Shown: one piece after another, positions 5,744-5,744 of the stretch
Layout of the letters: each line of letters opens with the position of its first letter
Numbering within the stretch: the first letter of the stretch is position 1
Assembly: GCA_905233795.1 (NCBI GenBank)
Contig: CAJOFP010000050.1
Span: 1 to 5,744 of the forward strand
DNA length: 5,744 nt
DNA from: an uncultured Oscillibacter sp.
GTDB taxonomy: Bacteria > Bacillota > Clostridia > Oscillospirales > Oscillospiraceae
Direction: 5' to 3'
Program-made: the position numbers and the translations under genes
The notes under the pieces: generated by a model
Database searches by the model: none
What the model was told of the DNA's origin: nothing
Seen by the model: the letters and a program-made list of their open reading frames with translations, nothing else

Positions 5744-5744
5744 A

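Noticed and set aside
1..5744. CRISPR arrays, tRNA/rRNA genes, insertion sequences, defence or toxin systems
   Set aside because: No spaced repeats, cloverleaf-like sequence, transposase or terminal repeats were seen; the genes are all sugar transport and metabolism.

Overview
The window holds most of a sugar import operon on the minus strand and, divergently on the plus strand, one catabolic gene. Reading the operon 5' to 3' (right to left): a lipoprotein sugar-binding protein (3421-4476), an RbsC-type permease (2362-3357), a two-domain RbsA/MglA-type ATPase (764-2365), and a second, different RbsC-type permease that runs off the left edge (1-767). The last three genes are joined by ATGA stop/start overlaps, and each has a strong purine-rich ribosome binding site inside the gene before it. 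The plus-strand gene (4901-5743) is a clear L-ribulose-5-phosphate 3-epimerase / L-xylulose-5-phosphate 3-epimerase of the UlaE/SgbU family.

The two units are separated by 424 bp (4477-4900) with a divergent promoter pair. A very good sigma-70/sigma-A type promoter faces the transporter (TTGACA, 18 bp, extended -10 TGC-TACAAT), and a reasonable one faces the epimerase (TTGCAA, 17 bp, TATAAT). Between them lie a 13-bp palindrome and a tandem 8-mer repeat, and a further dyad lies just downstream of the transporter start point. These are the obvious candidates for operators of a shared regulator, which is not encoded in the window. The epimerase leader contains 91 consecutive A/T bases, including a perfect 19-bp inverted repeat, and this is the most unusual sequence feature here.

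Reading of the biology (inference): the importer brings in a pentose, pentulose or related L-sugar. After phosphorylation by enzymes outside the window this would become L-xylulose 5-phosphate. The epimerase would convert it to L-ribulose 5-phosphate, which a 4-epimerase would pass to D-xylulose 5-phosphate and the pentose phosphate pathway. One ATPase and one binding protein with two non-identical permeases suggests a heteromeric channel, as in the E. coli YtfQRT-YjfF galactofuranose importer, though the gene order differs.

Organism: strong AGGAGG-type ribosome binding sites, sigma-A-like promoters and a lipid-anchored binding protein fit a Firmicute (Clostridia-like) best, but a spirochaete or another deep anaerobe is not excluded. 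Coding DNA is moderately GC-rich and favours codons such as GCG, ACG and CCG, while intergenic DNA is very AT-rich. No mobile element, tRNA, rRNA or CRISPR was seen. Overall this is an ordinary sugar-utilisation locus with an unusual leader, not an evident new system.
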